The notes under the pieces: model-generated
What the model saw: only the letters and a program-made list of their open reading frames with translations
What the model was told of the DNA's origin: nothing
Database searches by the model: none
Source of the DNA: Candidatus Aphodosoma intestinipullorum
Lineage (GTDB): Bacteria; Bacteroidota; Bacteroidia; Bacteroidales; Paludibacteraceae
DNA: 35,719 nt
Direction: 5' to 3'
NCBI GenBank assembly: GCA_017694515.1
Contig: JADIMV010000040.1
Span: 1-35,719 of the forward strand
Position numbers and translations under genes: made by a program
Shown: piece after piece, positions 24,112-31,598 of the stretch
Numbering within the stretch: position 1 is the first letter of the stretch
Layout of the letters: every line of letters begins with the position of its first letter

Positions 24112-25440
24112 TACTTTCACATTATAACTTTCCTCTCGAATACGATGGGGGCTATTACATATACAATGCGCTGTCTAATTCGTTGGTAGACATCGATCAG
24201 GACACGTATTCCGTCTTGTCATCTGAAAAAAATCAGAGCGGAGAGTTCGATACTGCAAAACTTGACGGTGAGACCGTCGAAGCTCTGCGCAAAAACAGTA
24301 TGCTGACCACCAGCTATGAAGATGAGTTCCTTATATACAAATCTATCATAAGCAGAGTCCGGGTCGAACGGGACACGATGCACATAACCATCGCCCCTAC
24401 AATGGATTGCCACTTCAATTGCCATTATTGCTTTGAAAAATTCAAACGACCCGGAAACATCTCAGAAGAGATGATGGATCGCATCATTAAATTCATATCT
24501 GGGAAAAAGGAAGTCAAGGCGTTAAGATTAACATGGTTCGGGGGGAGAGCCATTAATGGCCATACATGAAATAGAGACATTCTATGATAAGCTGAAAGCC
24601 CATCTGTCAGATATCCAGTTCAGTTCAAACATCATCACTACCGCATATGATGTGACAGAAGAGACGGTTCGCATATTAAAGAAAGTCCAGATAACATCAA
24701 TGCAGATTACAATTGATGGAATGAAAGAGACCCACAACAAAATAAAACGCATTGATGGAGTCGATGTCTTTGAACAGATCATGAAAAACATCGAATTACT
24801 CAACGATGAATACCCCGAATTGCATATAGTACTACGCGTAAATTTGACCAAAGCCAATGCCCTCGAATATCCCAAGCTAGTGGATTCTATATTCGAAAGA
24901 TTCAAGGGAAGAAAAAACATAAATCCCGCACCTGCATTTATTCTTGAAAAGGATATCCATATATGCAACGAGTGCAATACAGGTCTTTTCAATCATAAAG
25001 AGCGTTCCGCTTTTATATTGGATTTATACCATCATGGCTATGATAGCCCTTACGCAAGATACCCTAATAAAGTAATGGCCGAATGTGCCATACGCAATGA
25101 TTTAGCTGTTGCCTTTGACCCACGGGGATATGTATACAAATGTTGGGAGGTTATAGGTGATGAATCATACGCCATAGGCAAGATTGGAGACGACGGACGG
25201 ATAGTGGAGTTCAATCAGCTTGTCTATAACAGACAGATGTACGGTGCTGACCCTCTCGAAGATCCCGTATGCCGGAAATGCAGATACTTGCCTATATGCA
25301 ATGGCGGTTGCCCTATTCACCGTATCCAGAATAAATTTGAAAAATGCAGGAATAATTACTGTTCCCACTACAAAGGCTACTTGGAAGAGTTTCTGAAAAT
25401 ACATATCGCACGCTCCAAACGTGACAGATCCGACAAATGA
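24108..25440 (+). pseudogene. Radical SAM/SPASM maturase, frameshifted in a G6 run
   Basis: Two ORFs (24108-24569 and 24556-25440) are halves of one gene. The first has a Bacteroidales-type N-terminal domain and the radical SAM motif CHFNCHYC (C101, C105, C108), then LTWFGG, after which it goes out of frame. Removing one G from the six at 24540-24545 restores WFGGEPLMAIHE, the expected GGEPL motif, and joins the second ORF. The repaired protein is 443 residues and ends with a SPASM domain: CAIRNDLAV, GYVYKC and CRKCRYLPICNGGC, binding auxiliary Fe-S clusters. Such enzymes modify peptides or proteins with SAM-derived radicals. As written the gene is broken. Causes could be a homopolymer sequencing error, phase variation or true decay. 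Its base composition is lower in GC than its neighbours. Confidence 0.88.
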
Positions 25441-26186
25441 CAGACGGCTTACACATTAAGAACATGGACAACCACTCGAAACAAACCCCATCTGACTTTC
25501 CCATTGAGACCGTTCTGGACGCTTTAAGCATGGGACTCTACCAGCGTTTCATCTTGTTGGATTACGCCAACGACAGGCTTCTCTACATCTCCGACAGCTT
25601 TTCCTGCATATGCGGGAAATCAAGGGAAGAGCTGTACAGCGTGCCTGCCATAAACTTTCTGCACAGCCTCCGCCCCGCCTCCGAAAACGAAAGGCTCATG
25701 GAAATTGTAGAGCAAATAAATGCACTGGTCAGCGGGACAGAAGGCTTGTCCCCGGCTGCACTCACACTGTCGGTAGACATGAACGTCCTACGGGCTGACG
25801 GAACTATATGCCTGACCAACCACCAGTACATCCCCCTCTCCTTCTCCCCAGACGGGAAAACGCTGTCCAAACTCCTGATAATACTCTCGTTGCCGACATC
25901 GGCCTTTGCGTTTGATAAAATCATCGTCTCCGACAGGCTGCACGGCATGATCTACCGGCTGACGGCCGACCGTCAATGGCAATGCAAATCCGCACAGCAG
26001 TACACCGACAGGGAATTACAGATATTGCGGTTGGCGGCCATCGGCAAAACCCGCAAAGAAGTAGCGGAAATCCTGTGCCGCTCAGAGGAAACAATTAAAA
26101 CTACCAGTGCCGGACTGATGAAAAAGACAGGTTCTAAAAACATCATAGAAGCCCTTTGCAATGCCATTCATCTCAGGCTCATCTGA
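25437..26186 (+). CDS. PAS-like / LuxR-type transcriptional regulator
   Basis: 249 residues. The N-terminal part (about 25-150) looks like a PAS-type sensor, with RFILLDYANDRLLYISDSFS and LRPASENERLMEIVEQ. The C-terminal 62 residues form a LuxR/GerE helix-turn-helix: YTDRELQILRLAAIGKTRKE, then AEILCRSEETIKTTSAGLMK. It lacks a receiver-type phosphorylation domain. The ATG at 25437 overlaps the radical SAM stop (ATGA), so it is coupled; an in-frame ATG at 25464 is an alternative start. It probably controls its own operon, whose promoter has two palindromes. Confidence 0.85.
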   Translation: MTDGLHIKNMDNHSKQTPSDFPIETVLDALSMGLYQRFILLDYANDRLLYISDSFSCICGKSREELYSVPAINFLHSLRPASENERLMEIVEQINALVSGTEGLSPAALTLSVDMNVLRADGTICLTNHQYIPLSFSPDGKTLSKLLIILSLPTSAFAFDKIIVSDRLHGMIYRLTADRQWQCKSAQQYTDRELQILRLAAIGKTRKEVAEILCRSEETIKTTSAGLMKKTGSKNIIEALCNAIHLRLI

Positions 26187-26264
26187 CCCCGCGCCACGAG
26201 CGGGACACACCTTGCATGACATACTCCCGTACATCTGTGTCATCTGCCCGACAAAATTCACCCC

Positions 26265-26750
26265 TCACATCTCCACCACCTCCAGCCCCGTCACCCTCCC
26301 CTTCTCCACAGTCAGCCGCAGCAGCGTCCTCACCTTTTGCCATCCGTACGTGCCAGCCGCCCCGGGATTCATCGTCATCATCCCCAGCCGCTTGTCATAC
26401 ATCACCCGCAATATATGCGAATGCCCGCACACGAAAAGATCCGGCTTCCCCTCCTCGATAAGCCCTCGTGCCCACCGCCCGTAATGTCCCGGATAACCGC
26501 CTATATGCGTCATCAGCACCCTGATGCCCTCGCACTCGAAGCGCAGCGACGCGTGCAGCTCCGCCCGCAGATCCCAGCCGTCCGCATTGCCGTACACCGC
26601 CCTCACCGGCGCAATCCTGCACAGCCGGTCGTATGTCTCCCACCTGCCTATATCCCCCGCGTGCCATATCTCGTCGGCCCACTTCAGATGCTGCCTCAGT
26701 TTCTCGTCCACACATCCGTGCGTGTCGGACAATATAATCACCTTCCTCAT
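26265..26750 (-). CDS. Metallophosphoesterase, YfcE/MJ0936-type
   Basis: A 161-residue calcineurin-like phosphodiesterase with all metal-binding motifs: ILSDTHG (near residues 5-11), WHAGDIG, YGNADGWD, LMTHIGG and CGHSHI. This compact, single-domain form belongs with the YfcE/Vps29-like enzymes, which hydrolyse phosphodiesters with two divalent metals; the physiological substrate is unknown. The ORF-track start at 26819 is rejected because the extra 23 residues (VIAVPPFFVALLFCC) are translated from a terminator hairpin and its T-tract. ATG 26750 puts DTHG in its normal place. Confidence 0.9.
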   Translation of the reverse strand: MRKVIILSDTHGCVDEKLRQHLKWADEIWHAGDIGRWETYDRLCRIAPVRAVYGNADGWDLRAELHASLRFECEGIRVLMTHIGGYPGHYGRWARGLIEEGKPDLFVCGHSHILRVMYDKRLGMMTMNPGAAGTYGWQKVRTLLRLTVEKGRVTGLEVVEM

Positions 26751-26754
26751 AAAT

Positions 26755-26783
26755 ACGCAACAAAAAAGTAACGCAACAAAAAA
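26755..26783. repeat. 13-bp direct repeat ACGCAACAAAAAA
   Basis: Two exact copies (26755-26767 and 26771-26783) separated by GTA, just upstream of the phosphoesterase start. On the minus strand this doubles the terminator's U-tract. It might be a binding site or a slippage product. Confidence 0.6.
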
Positions 26784-26784
26784 T

Positions 26785-26811
26785 GGGGGCACTGCTATCA
26801 CAGCAGCACCC
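26785..26811 (-). terminator. Minus-strand terminator between the TetR and phosphoesterase genes
   Basis: On the minus strand, GGGTGCTGCT-GTGAT-AGCAGTGCCC pairs over 10 bp with two G-U wobbles; the plus-strand version has mismatches at those two positions. It is followed by CCATTTTTTG. It should stop tetR transcripts before the phosphoesterase gene. Confidence 0.75.
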
Positions 26812-26891
26812 GCACTCACGCCTAACTTAAAAAATAAAACTATGAAAAAATGTATGGTTGGAGGAAAAACGTCCTCCCGCGTTATCTTTCC

Positions 26892-27479
26892 TCATTGCCT
26901 CACAATCCCGCCGAACAGCACCTTGATAATGTTCTGTCTGTGATCCCTGATATACGTCCCTATCGTATGGTTCAGATACGGAGCCTCAAGCCCCTTCAGC
27001 GCATAGAGCGTCATCATCGCCGCCCACTGCGTATTCTGCACAGTGAAAATCTTCTTCTGCGCCCCGTCGTCATATATCTGCTTCAGCATCCTTATCTCCT
27101 TAACATCTATCGGCCGCCGCGCCTTCTCCACCTCATATATATTCCGGAAAAAATCCGCCTTCAGCGACCCGTTCCGCTCCACAGCCTCCTTCACCGCCTC
27201 GAACCTCACGAAGATATACTCCTCCAGCTTCCTGTCGGCGGGCAACTCCTTGGCCATCACCACCTGAAGCCTGTCTATAAGCAGGTCAAGCTCATTCTCA
27301 ATCACAGCCAGATACACCTCATCCTTATTCCTGAAATAAGTGTACAGCGTCCTCCGCCCCTTGCCTGAGGCAATGGCTATATCGTTCATAGTCACATGGC
27401 TCTTCCCGTACTGCGCGAACAGCCGCCGCGCCACATCCACAATAAGAACCCTCGTCTTCGAGACCTTTTCCTGTTTCAT
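26892..27479 (-). CDS. TetR/AcrR-family transcriptional regulator
   Basis: 195 residues from ATG 27479. The N-terminal helix-turn-helix is clear: RVLIVDVARRLFAQYGKSHV, MNDIAIASGKGRRTLYTYF. The C-terminal half is an all-helical ligand/dimer domain (about 60-195) with no family-specific motif I can name. The longer ORF-track start at 27548 is rejected because a well-formed promoter at 27508-27538 places transcription start near 27503, inside that extension. No efflux pump is next to it, so its target is unknown; pyrG lies divergently about 450 bp away. Confidence 0.9.
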   Translation of the reverse strand: MKQEKVSKTRVLIVDVARRLFAQYGKSHVTMNDIAIASGKGRRTLYTYFRNKDEVYLAVIENELDLLIDRLQVVMAKELPADRKLEEYIFVRFEAVKEAVERNGSLKADFFRNIYEVEKARRPIDVKEIRMLKQIYDDGAQKKIFTVQNTQWAAMMTLYALKGLEAPYLNHTIGTYIRDHRQNIIKVLFGGIVRQ

Positions 27480-27507
27480 ACTGGCATGAAATCTCAAAAT
27501 AGTCATG

Positions 27508-27538
27508 CAAATATACCCTTTTCTCCCTACACCGCAAA
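27508..27538 (-). promoter_or_regulatory. tetR promoter
   Basis: TTTG at 27538-27535, 19 nt, TATATTTG at 27515-27508 on the minus strand. It decides the tetR start at 27479. Confidence 0.75.
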
Positions 27539-27666
27539 ACATTTCCACGGTAATAATTTTCGGATAACCACATTAACCCCAAACACACTATTGTAGACAA
27601 CGGAATTACGTGATGACAAAAGGACTTACGCCGAGGTCTCATCATGAAACCTCATTGCAAATATAA

Positions 27667-27720
27667 GTTAAAAACACATACTCTCGCCGAAGCCCCTCCG
27701 AAGCCCCGAGCCAGCCACTC
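27667..27720 (+). repeat. Dispersed promoter-proximal repeat, copy D
   Basis: Core GTTAAAAACACATACTCT (one change from the other three), then CGCCGAAGCCCCTCCGAAGCCCC. About 140 bp upstream of the pyrG -7 element. Confidence 0.78.
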
Positions 27721-27807
27721 CCCAACAACTCGCCTTAAAACACACACTCCCCTTCCCCCCCGCCACATTTCTCACCGCCCCCCCGCTCTCATATCGCACA
27801 TATTTAT

Positions 27808-27815
27808 TACCTTTG
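27808..27815 (+). promoter_or_regulatory. pyrG promoter -7 element
   Basis: TACCTTTG with no good TTTG at the usual distance upstream. It would give a leader of about 105 nt to the GTG at 27926. Confidence 0.5.
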
Positions 27816-27925
27816 CAGATTGAAATCGTCCGCCTCCGCTCACCGTGGCGCGGACACACGCGCCGCCCGCAGGCAAGGACGGCTGGAACATCGGCATCAA
27901 AACACATAATTATACAGGTAAAATC

Positions 27926-29527
27926 GTGGCAACCAAGTACATCTTCGTCACTGGCGGCGTAGCGTCGTCACTCGGCAAGGGGATTATATCCTCATCTCTC
28001 GGCAAGCTCCTTCAGGCTCGCGGCTACAGAGTTACAAACCAGAAACTCGACCCATACATCAACGTCGACCCTGGCACTCTTAACCCCTACGAGCACGGCG
28101 AATGCTACGTCACAATCGACGGCCACGAGGCCGACCTCGACCTCGGACACTACGAGCGTTTCCTAAACGTCCGCACAACCAAGGCGAACAACGTCACCAG
28201 CGGACGCATATACATGAACGTAATCAACCGTGAACGCCGGGGCGACTTCCTCGGAAAGACCGTGCAGGTCATCCCCCACATCACCGACGAGATAAAACGC
28301 AACATCAAACAGCTTGGCAACACAGGCAACTATGACTTCGTAATCACCGAAATAGGCGGCGTGGTTGGCGACATCGAGTCCCTCCCGTACATCGAGAGCG
28401 TACGCCAGATGCGCTGGGAGATGGGGCGCGACTGCCTCTGCATCCACCTCACCTACGTCCCGTTCCTCGCCGCCGCAGGCGAACTGAAAACCAAGCCCAC
28501 GCAGCACTCCGTCCGCGAGCTACAGCAGGAAGGCGTGCAGCCCGACGTGCTTGTCCTCCGCACAGAGCATCCCATAACCCCCGAGGCGCGCAAGAAAGTC
28601 GCCCTCTTCTGCAATGTCGACGCCGACTGCGTCATCGAGAGCGCCGACGCGAAATCCATCTACGAAGTACCCGTGCGTATGCAGCGCGAAGGGCTTGACT
28701 CCGTAGTACTCAAAAAGTTCGGCATCAACCCCGACGAGACAGTCGCCGACATGAAGGACTGGAACGACTTCCTCCACAAGCTCCACACCGCGACAAAAGA
28801 GGTGCGCATAGCCCTCGTGGGCAAATACGTCCGCCTGCCGGACGCATACAAGTCCATCACCGAGAGCCTGATCCACGCCTCCGCATACAACGACCGCAAG
28901 CTGCGGCTCGACCTCATCCTCTCCGACGACATCGATGAAAGCAACGTGGAAAAGACACTCGCCGGATACGATGGCATACTCATAGCCCCGGGCTTCGGCG
29001 AACGCGGGATGTACGGCAAGATGTACGCCGCACAGTACGCCCGCGAGCACGACATACCCTGTCTCGGCATCTGCTTCGGTATGCAGGTGATGGCCATAGA
29101 GTTCGCACGCAACGTGCTGGGCATCAAGGACGCGCACACCGCCGAAATCGACCCTCACACTCCGAACAAGGTCATCGACATGATGGAGGAGCAGAAGACT
29201 GTCCTCGAAAAAGGCGGCTCCATGCGTCTCGGCGCATACGCCTGCACGCTCCGCCCCGGCACAAAGGCGGCGGCCATATACGGCAAGGAGCTGATACACG
29301 AGCGTCACCGCCACCGCTTCGAGTTCAACAACTCATACAAGGAGCGTTTCGAGGCCGCAGGCATGATTGTCTCCGGCACAAACCCCGACACCGGCCTTGC
29401 AGAGATAATCGAAAGCACTGCAAACCGCTGGTACATTGGCGTGCAGTTCCATCCTGAGTACTCCAGTACAGTGCTGCGCCCCCACCCGCTGTTCATAGAG
29501 TTCATCAAGGCGGCAATTAAAAAGTAA
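27926..29527 (+). CDS. pyrG: CTP synthase
   Basis: Makes CTP from UTP, ATP and glutamine. From GTG 27926 the protein is 533 residues and begins VATKYIFVTGGVASSLGKGI, the normal N-terminus with the ATP-binding loop. The longer start at 27845 adds an unrelated 27 residues and is not chosen. The synthetase domain includes KLDPYINVDPGTLNPYEHGE. The class I glutamine amidotransferase domain carries the nucleophile in CLGICFGMQ and the His/Glu pair in QFHPEYSS. The yidC gene starts 37 bp downstream, so the two likely share a transcript. Confidence 0.96.
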   Translation: MATKYIFVTGGVASSLGKGIISSSLGKLLQARGYRVTNQKLDPYINVDPGTLNPYEHGECYVTIDGHEADLDLGHYERFLNVRTTKANNVTSGRIYMNVINRERRGDFLGKTVQVIPHITDEIKRNIKQLGNTGNYDFVITEIGGVVGDIESLPYIESVRQMRWEMGRDCLCIHLTYVPFLAAAGELKTKPTQHSVRELQQEGVQPDVLVLRTEHPITPEARKKVALFCNVDADCVIESADAKSIYEVPVRMQREGLDSVVLKKFGINPDETVADMKDWNDFLHKLHTATKEVRIALVGKYVRLPDAYKSITESLIHASAYNDRKLRLDLILSDDIDESNVEKTLAGYDGILIAPGFGERGMYGKMYAAQYAREHDIPCLGICFGMQVMAIEFARNVLGIKDAHTAEIDPHTPNKVIDMMEEQKTVLEKGGSMRLGAYACTLRPGTKAAAIYGKELIHERHRHRFEFNNSYKERFEAAGMIVSGTNPDTGLAEIIESTANRWYIGVQFHPEYSSTVLRPHPLFIEFIKAAIKK

Positions 29528-29564
29528 CATTCTGAAAACCCAAACAGTACAGACTCATACACCA

Positions 29565-31466
29565 ATGGATAAAAATACGATTATCGGACTCGTCCTCATA
29601 TTGGCTATATTGTTCGGATTCTCATACCTCAACCGCCCTTCGGAAGAGGAGATTGCCGCACGTCAGCGTTATCAGGACTCCGTGGCAATGGCCAACGCGG
29701 AACAGATCAAGGAACAGATTGAATTCGAGAAAAAGCAGCGCGAACTCGACTCCATCGCCCTCGCCGAACACACCATCGACACAGCCCGCGCCCTCTCCCT
29801 CTACGGCGACTTCGCGGGCGTGGCCTTCGGCGACGATAGCCTTATGACCGTAGAGTCCGACCTGCTCCGCCTTCAGTTCTCAACCCGTGGAGGCCGCGTC
29901 TCGTCAGCAGAACTGAAAGAGTACCGCACACACGACTCCCTCCCCCTCGTCCTTTTCGAAGGCGATGAGTCGGAGATGAACTTCGTTCTGCTCACTCACA
30001 ACAACCGCGTGCTTAACACCAAAGACCTCTATTTCAAACCGATGCTGACTAAGACCGATGACGCGCAAATCATGACAATGCGCCTCGAGGTAGACTCCGC
30101 CAGCCATCTGGACTTCGTCTATACCATACCTGACAGCAATTACATGACCCGTTTCGAGATACGGGCGCACAATATGGCACAACACCTCGACCCGCGCACA
30201 AACTCCCTCGAGATGCAGTGGAAATCGCTCATCCGCCAGCAGGAGAAAGGGCGCAAGTTCGAGAGCCGCTATGCCGTACTCTATTACAAATATGCCGGGG
30301 ACGACGTGGAGGAAATGTCCCAGAACAAGAACGATGCCGAAAAGCCCACCGGCAAAGTACGTTGGGTAGCTTTCAAAGACCAGTTCTTCAGCACCATAAT
30401 GCTCGCTGACAACTCGTTCACATCCACCGCCCTCGAAAGTGAGATTATGCCGGAGCAGTCCCGATACATAAAGGCTTACAGCATGGATGCCGTAGTCGAC
30501 TTCGACCCCACAGGCCAGCACCCGACTATGATGCAGACCTACTACGGACCTAACCAGCACCGCATACTCAAATCATACGACAAGGATCTGAAAGGCGACG
30601 ACCAGCTCGACCTCGAGAAAATCATACCTCTCGGATGGTCTCTCTTCCGCTGGGTGTCGCAGCTGCTGATAATACCCATGTTCAACTTCTTCGGCCGCTT
30701 CATATCCAACTACGGTATCATTATCTTGCTGATGACCATAGTCATAAAGCTGATACTGCTGCCGCTCACGTTCAAGTCCTATATGTCGTCGGCCAAGATG
30801 CGTGTACTCCGCCCGCAGATTGAGGAGATCAACGCCCGCATCCCGGCGGAAAAAGCCATGGAGCGCAATCAGGCCACGATGGCTCTCTACCAGAAAGCCG
30901 GCATTAACCCCATGGGCGGATGCCTGCCGTTGCTCCTTCAGATGCCGATACTGTTCGCCATGTTCAGCTTCTTCCCCACGGCTATTGAGCTGCGCCAGCA
31001 GAGCTTCCTCTGGGCGGACGACCTGTCGTCCTATGATGCGATTGTCTCGTGGGACACATACATACCCTTCATATCCAGCACATTCGGCAACCACATATCG
31101 CTCTTCTGCCTGCTGATGACCGTGACCAACCTTATATATACCAAGGTGAACATGGCCTCGCAGCCCTCTGGCGGGCAGATGGCCGGCATGAACATCGTCA
31201 TGTACCTCATGCCCATTATGTTCCTGTTCATTTTCAACAACTATGCCTCCGGCCTCTCGTACTACTATTTCGTGTCGCTGCTCATCACGATAGGCCAGAC
31301 ATACCTCTTCCGCCTTTTCGTGGACGAGAAGAAACTGTTGAAAAAGATAGAGGCCGCCAAGGCCAAGCCGAAGAAGAAATTAGGCTTCATGGCACGCCTC
31401 GAAGCCGCGCAGAAAGCTCAGCAGGAAGCCATACGCAAGCAGCAACAGCAGCACAGGAAACGCTGA
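29565..31466 (+). CDS. yidC: Membrane protein insertase YidC
   Basis: Inserts and folds inner-membrane proteins, alone or with SecYEG. 633 residues: an N-terminal membrane helix (NTIIGLVLILAILFGFSYLN), a large periplasmic beta-domain (about 40-350), then the conserved five-helix core with INPMGGCLPLLLQMPILFAM and NNYASGLSYYYFVS. It ends in a long basic cytoplasmic tail (KAKPKKKLGF, RKQQQQHRKR) that probably contacts the ribosome. It follows pyrG by 37 bp. A 7-bp hairpin (TCAGAGG/CCTCTGA, 31493-31517) lies after it but has no U-tract. Confidence 0.96.
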   Translation: MDKNTIIGLVLILAILFGFSYLNRPSEEEIAARQRYQDSVAMANAEQIKEQIEFEKKQRELDSIALAEHTIDTARALSLYGDFAGVAFGDDSLMTVESDLLRLQFSTRGGRVSSAELKEYRTHDSLPLVLFEGDESEMNFVLLTHNNRVLNTKDLYFKPMLTKTDDAQIMTMRLEVDSASHLDFVYTIPDSNYMTRFEIRAHNMAQHLDPRTNSLEMQWKSLIRQQEKGRKFESRYAVLYYKYAGDDVEEMSQNKNDAEKPTGKVRWVAFKDQFFSTIMLADNSFTSTALESEIMPEQSRYIKAYSMDAVVDFDPTGQHPTMMQTYYGPNQHRILKSYDKDLKGDDQLDLEKIIPLGWSLFRWVSQLLIIPMFNFFGRFISNYGIIILLMTIVIKLILLPLTFKSYMSSAKMRVLRPQIEEINARIPAEKAMERNQATMALYQKAGINPMGGCLPLLLQMPILFAMFSFFPTAIELRQQSFLWADDLSSYDAIVSWDTYIPFISSTFGNHISLFCLLMTVTNLIYTKVNMASQPSGGQMAGMNIVMYLMPIMFLFIFNNYASGLSYYYFVSLLITIGQTYLFRLFVDEKKLLKKIEAAKAKPKKKLGFMARLEAAQKAQQEAIRKQQQQHRKR

Positions 31467-31540
31467 ACATTGTAATTCAGCACATTATTGAATCAGAGGA
31501 AAAGTTTTACCCTCTGACAGCAAAAAACGGTATACAATTG

Positions 31541-31571
31541 TTTGTCGGGCAAAAAAATAATCGTATATTTG
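31541..31571 (+). promoter_or_regulatory. Promoter of the OmpA-family gene
   Basis: A perfect match: TTTG at 31541-31544, 19 nt, TATATTTG at 31564-31571; leader about 25 nt. Confidence 0.78.
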
Positions 31572-31598
31572 CCCCCGTAATCTATAAAAAACGCTGTT

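Larger units (their letters stand above)
27480..27925. other. Divergent intergenic region between tetR and pyrG
   Basis: Contains the tetR promoter, copy D of the four-copy repeat (27667-27720) and the pyrG -7 element (27808-27815). The segment 27816-27925 is the pyrG leader; although open in the pyrG frame, it lacks family similarity. Confidence 0.55.

Noticed and set aside
26751-26819. N-terminal extension of the phosphoesterase
   Set aside because: It is encoded by the terminator hairpin and T-tract; ATG 26750 gives the normal N-terminus.
26841-26943. Short plus-strand ORF starting MKKCMVGGKTSS
   Set aside because: Runs antisense into the conserved end of tetR and has no promoter.
27845-27925. 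N-terminal extension of CTP synthase
   Set aside because: The 27 extra residues are unlike any CTP synthase N-terminus; the GTG at 27926 gives the standard one.
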